Source: Nautilus pompilius (Eukaryota; Mollusca; Cephalopoda; Nautilida; Nautilidae). Taken from it: DNA of 64,000 bases. Positions 63,289 through 64,000 of the stretch are shown here, piece by piece (within the stretch, counting starts at the first letter, position 1; the number at the start of each line of letters is the position of its first letter). Location of the stretch: assembly GCA_018389105.1 (NCBI GenBank), contig JACATO010000920.1:124001-188000 (forward strand). The letters run 5' to 3'. The notes beneath the pieces are model-generated. The model had not been told where the DNA came from. It saw only the letters and a program-made list of their open reading frames with translations, and searched no databases. Both the position numbers and the translations under genes were made by a program.

Positions 63289-64000
63289 CTACTATAACAA
63301 TTTGCCACTGTGACGACTGATCCCTGACTCCACTTATGTCAGATATTAGCACGCCGGTATATATGAGGCATTAATTAAATTGTCTTTTTTTATTTCCAGA
63401 ATATTGTGTAATAACGATTTTAATAAGGTTATAAAAATCGCATCGATACATCGAGAGAAATGTCTCTATACAAGAAGCTAGCTCATGATGGACTCCTGTG
63501 TCTATGGAAAAGACCAAATTAGCAAAACTAATCGAAGGTTCGATCTCACATGTTCCAAGTTATCCCGTCTATACTTTGCAATTTCTGTATATCCGTAAAT
63601 AGTTATGATTAAGGAGCAGGCGACTGTTCTTTTCGGTCGAGCGTAGAAAATGCAAACTATTTATATCTACGGATCGTTTTTTCCAATATCCGATGTTGTC
63701 ATCGTTGACGTACATCAACGATTACACGGGGCTGGCGGACATTCTGCCCGACTGACTTCGATCCCAGACATTTAGCTACTAGCTCATATCGCCACCGGTT
63801 TTTACTTCAGGAACTATTGATTTAAAAAATTTTTTATACACTGGAAGTTCTGGGTGTAAAAACGACTTCTAATGTTTCCCCTTTTTCTGTATTACCTCTT
63901 TTCCCTATTCATCAAGCATATTAAATAAATAAATATGTGACAGTATAGATACACAAATGTATACGTTTATACGTATCACCTGATGGGAATCGTGTTCGCA
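63289..64000. other. Unassigned; possible reversed SINE head
   Basis: On the minus strand GTGGCGATATGAGCTAGTAG (63797-63778) followed by TGGGATCGAAGTCAG is weakly tRNA-like. Nothing else recognised. Confidence 0.35.

Overview
The window looks like a stretch of a large, repeat-rich invertebrate genome, most likely a cephalopod mollusc such as an octopus. This is inferred from the spliced metazoan gene, the AT-rich long introns, the many old Tc1/mariner copies, and the very high load of GA/CT, GT and AAT microsatellites and 33-111 bp minisatellites. No gene here proves the species.

Layout. 1-4.4 kb holds the last three visible coding exons of a TBP-like transcription factor (TBPL1/TRF2/TLF) on the + strand, ending at 3945, with a poly(A) signal near 4416. 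4.4-9.9 kb is AT-rich non-coding sequence. Near 10 kb the texture changes to more GC- and CpG-containing sequence. From there to 64 kb I see no complete host gene. Old DNA-transposon remains lie at 9.9, 18.0, 21.5, 56.9 and 57.9 kb (Tc1/mariner), 48.4 kb (Helitron) and 60.3 kb (a DDE-type element with inverted ends and a long open transposase-like frame). A small LINE reverse transcriptase scrap lies at 54.0 kb and there are several tRNA-derived SINE scraps. Three GC3-rich or splice-bounded segments (43.8-44.0, 47.7-47.9 and 48.9-49.1 kb) could be exons of genes I do not recognise.

Tandem arrays dominate the rest. At least five arrays (14.9-16.0, 22.0-22.4, 23.5-24.2, 35.4-36.4 and 40.5-40.7 kb) share one grammar on either strand: a GA/CT tract broken at regular spacing by TGACGTCA (the CRE/ATF palindrome) or a near variant. 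Three unrelated-looking arrays (35-bp units at 42.6 and 45.6 kb, 36-bp units at 62.2 kb) also exist, and two of these carry GACGTC or TGACGTCA. The 35.4-36.4 kb array repeats a CRE / TATA-like / CRE block about six times. The 62.2 and 45.6 kb arrays carry a splice-donor-like GTAAGTAT or GGTAAATA in every unit.

These CRE-punctuated and donor-bearing arrays are the most unusual thing in the window. Whether they bind bZIP factors, act as promoters or enhancers, are transcribed, or are only expansion products cannot be decided from sequence alone. All counts are by eye.
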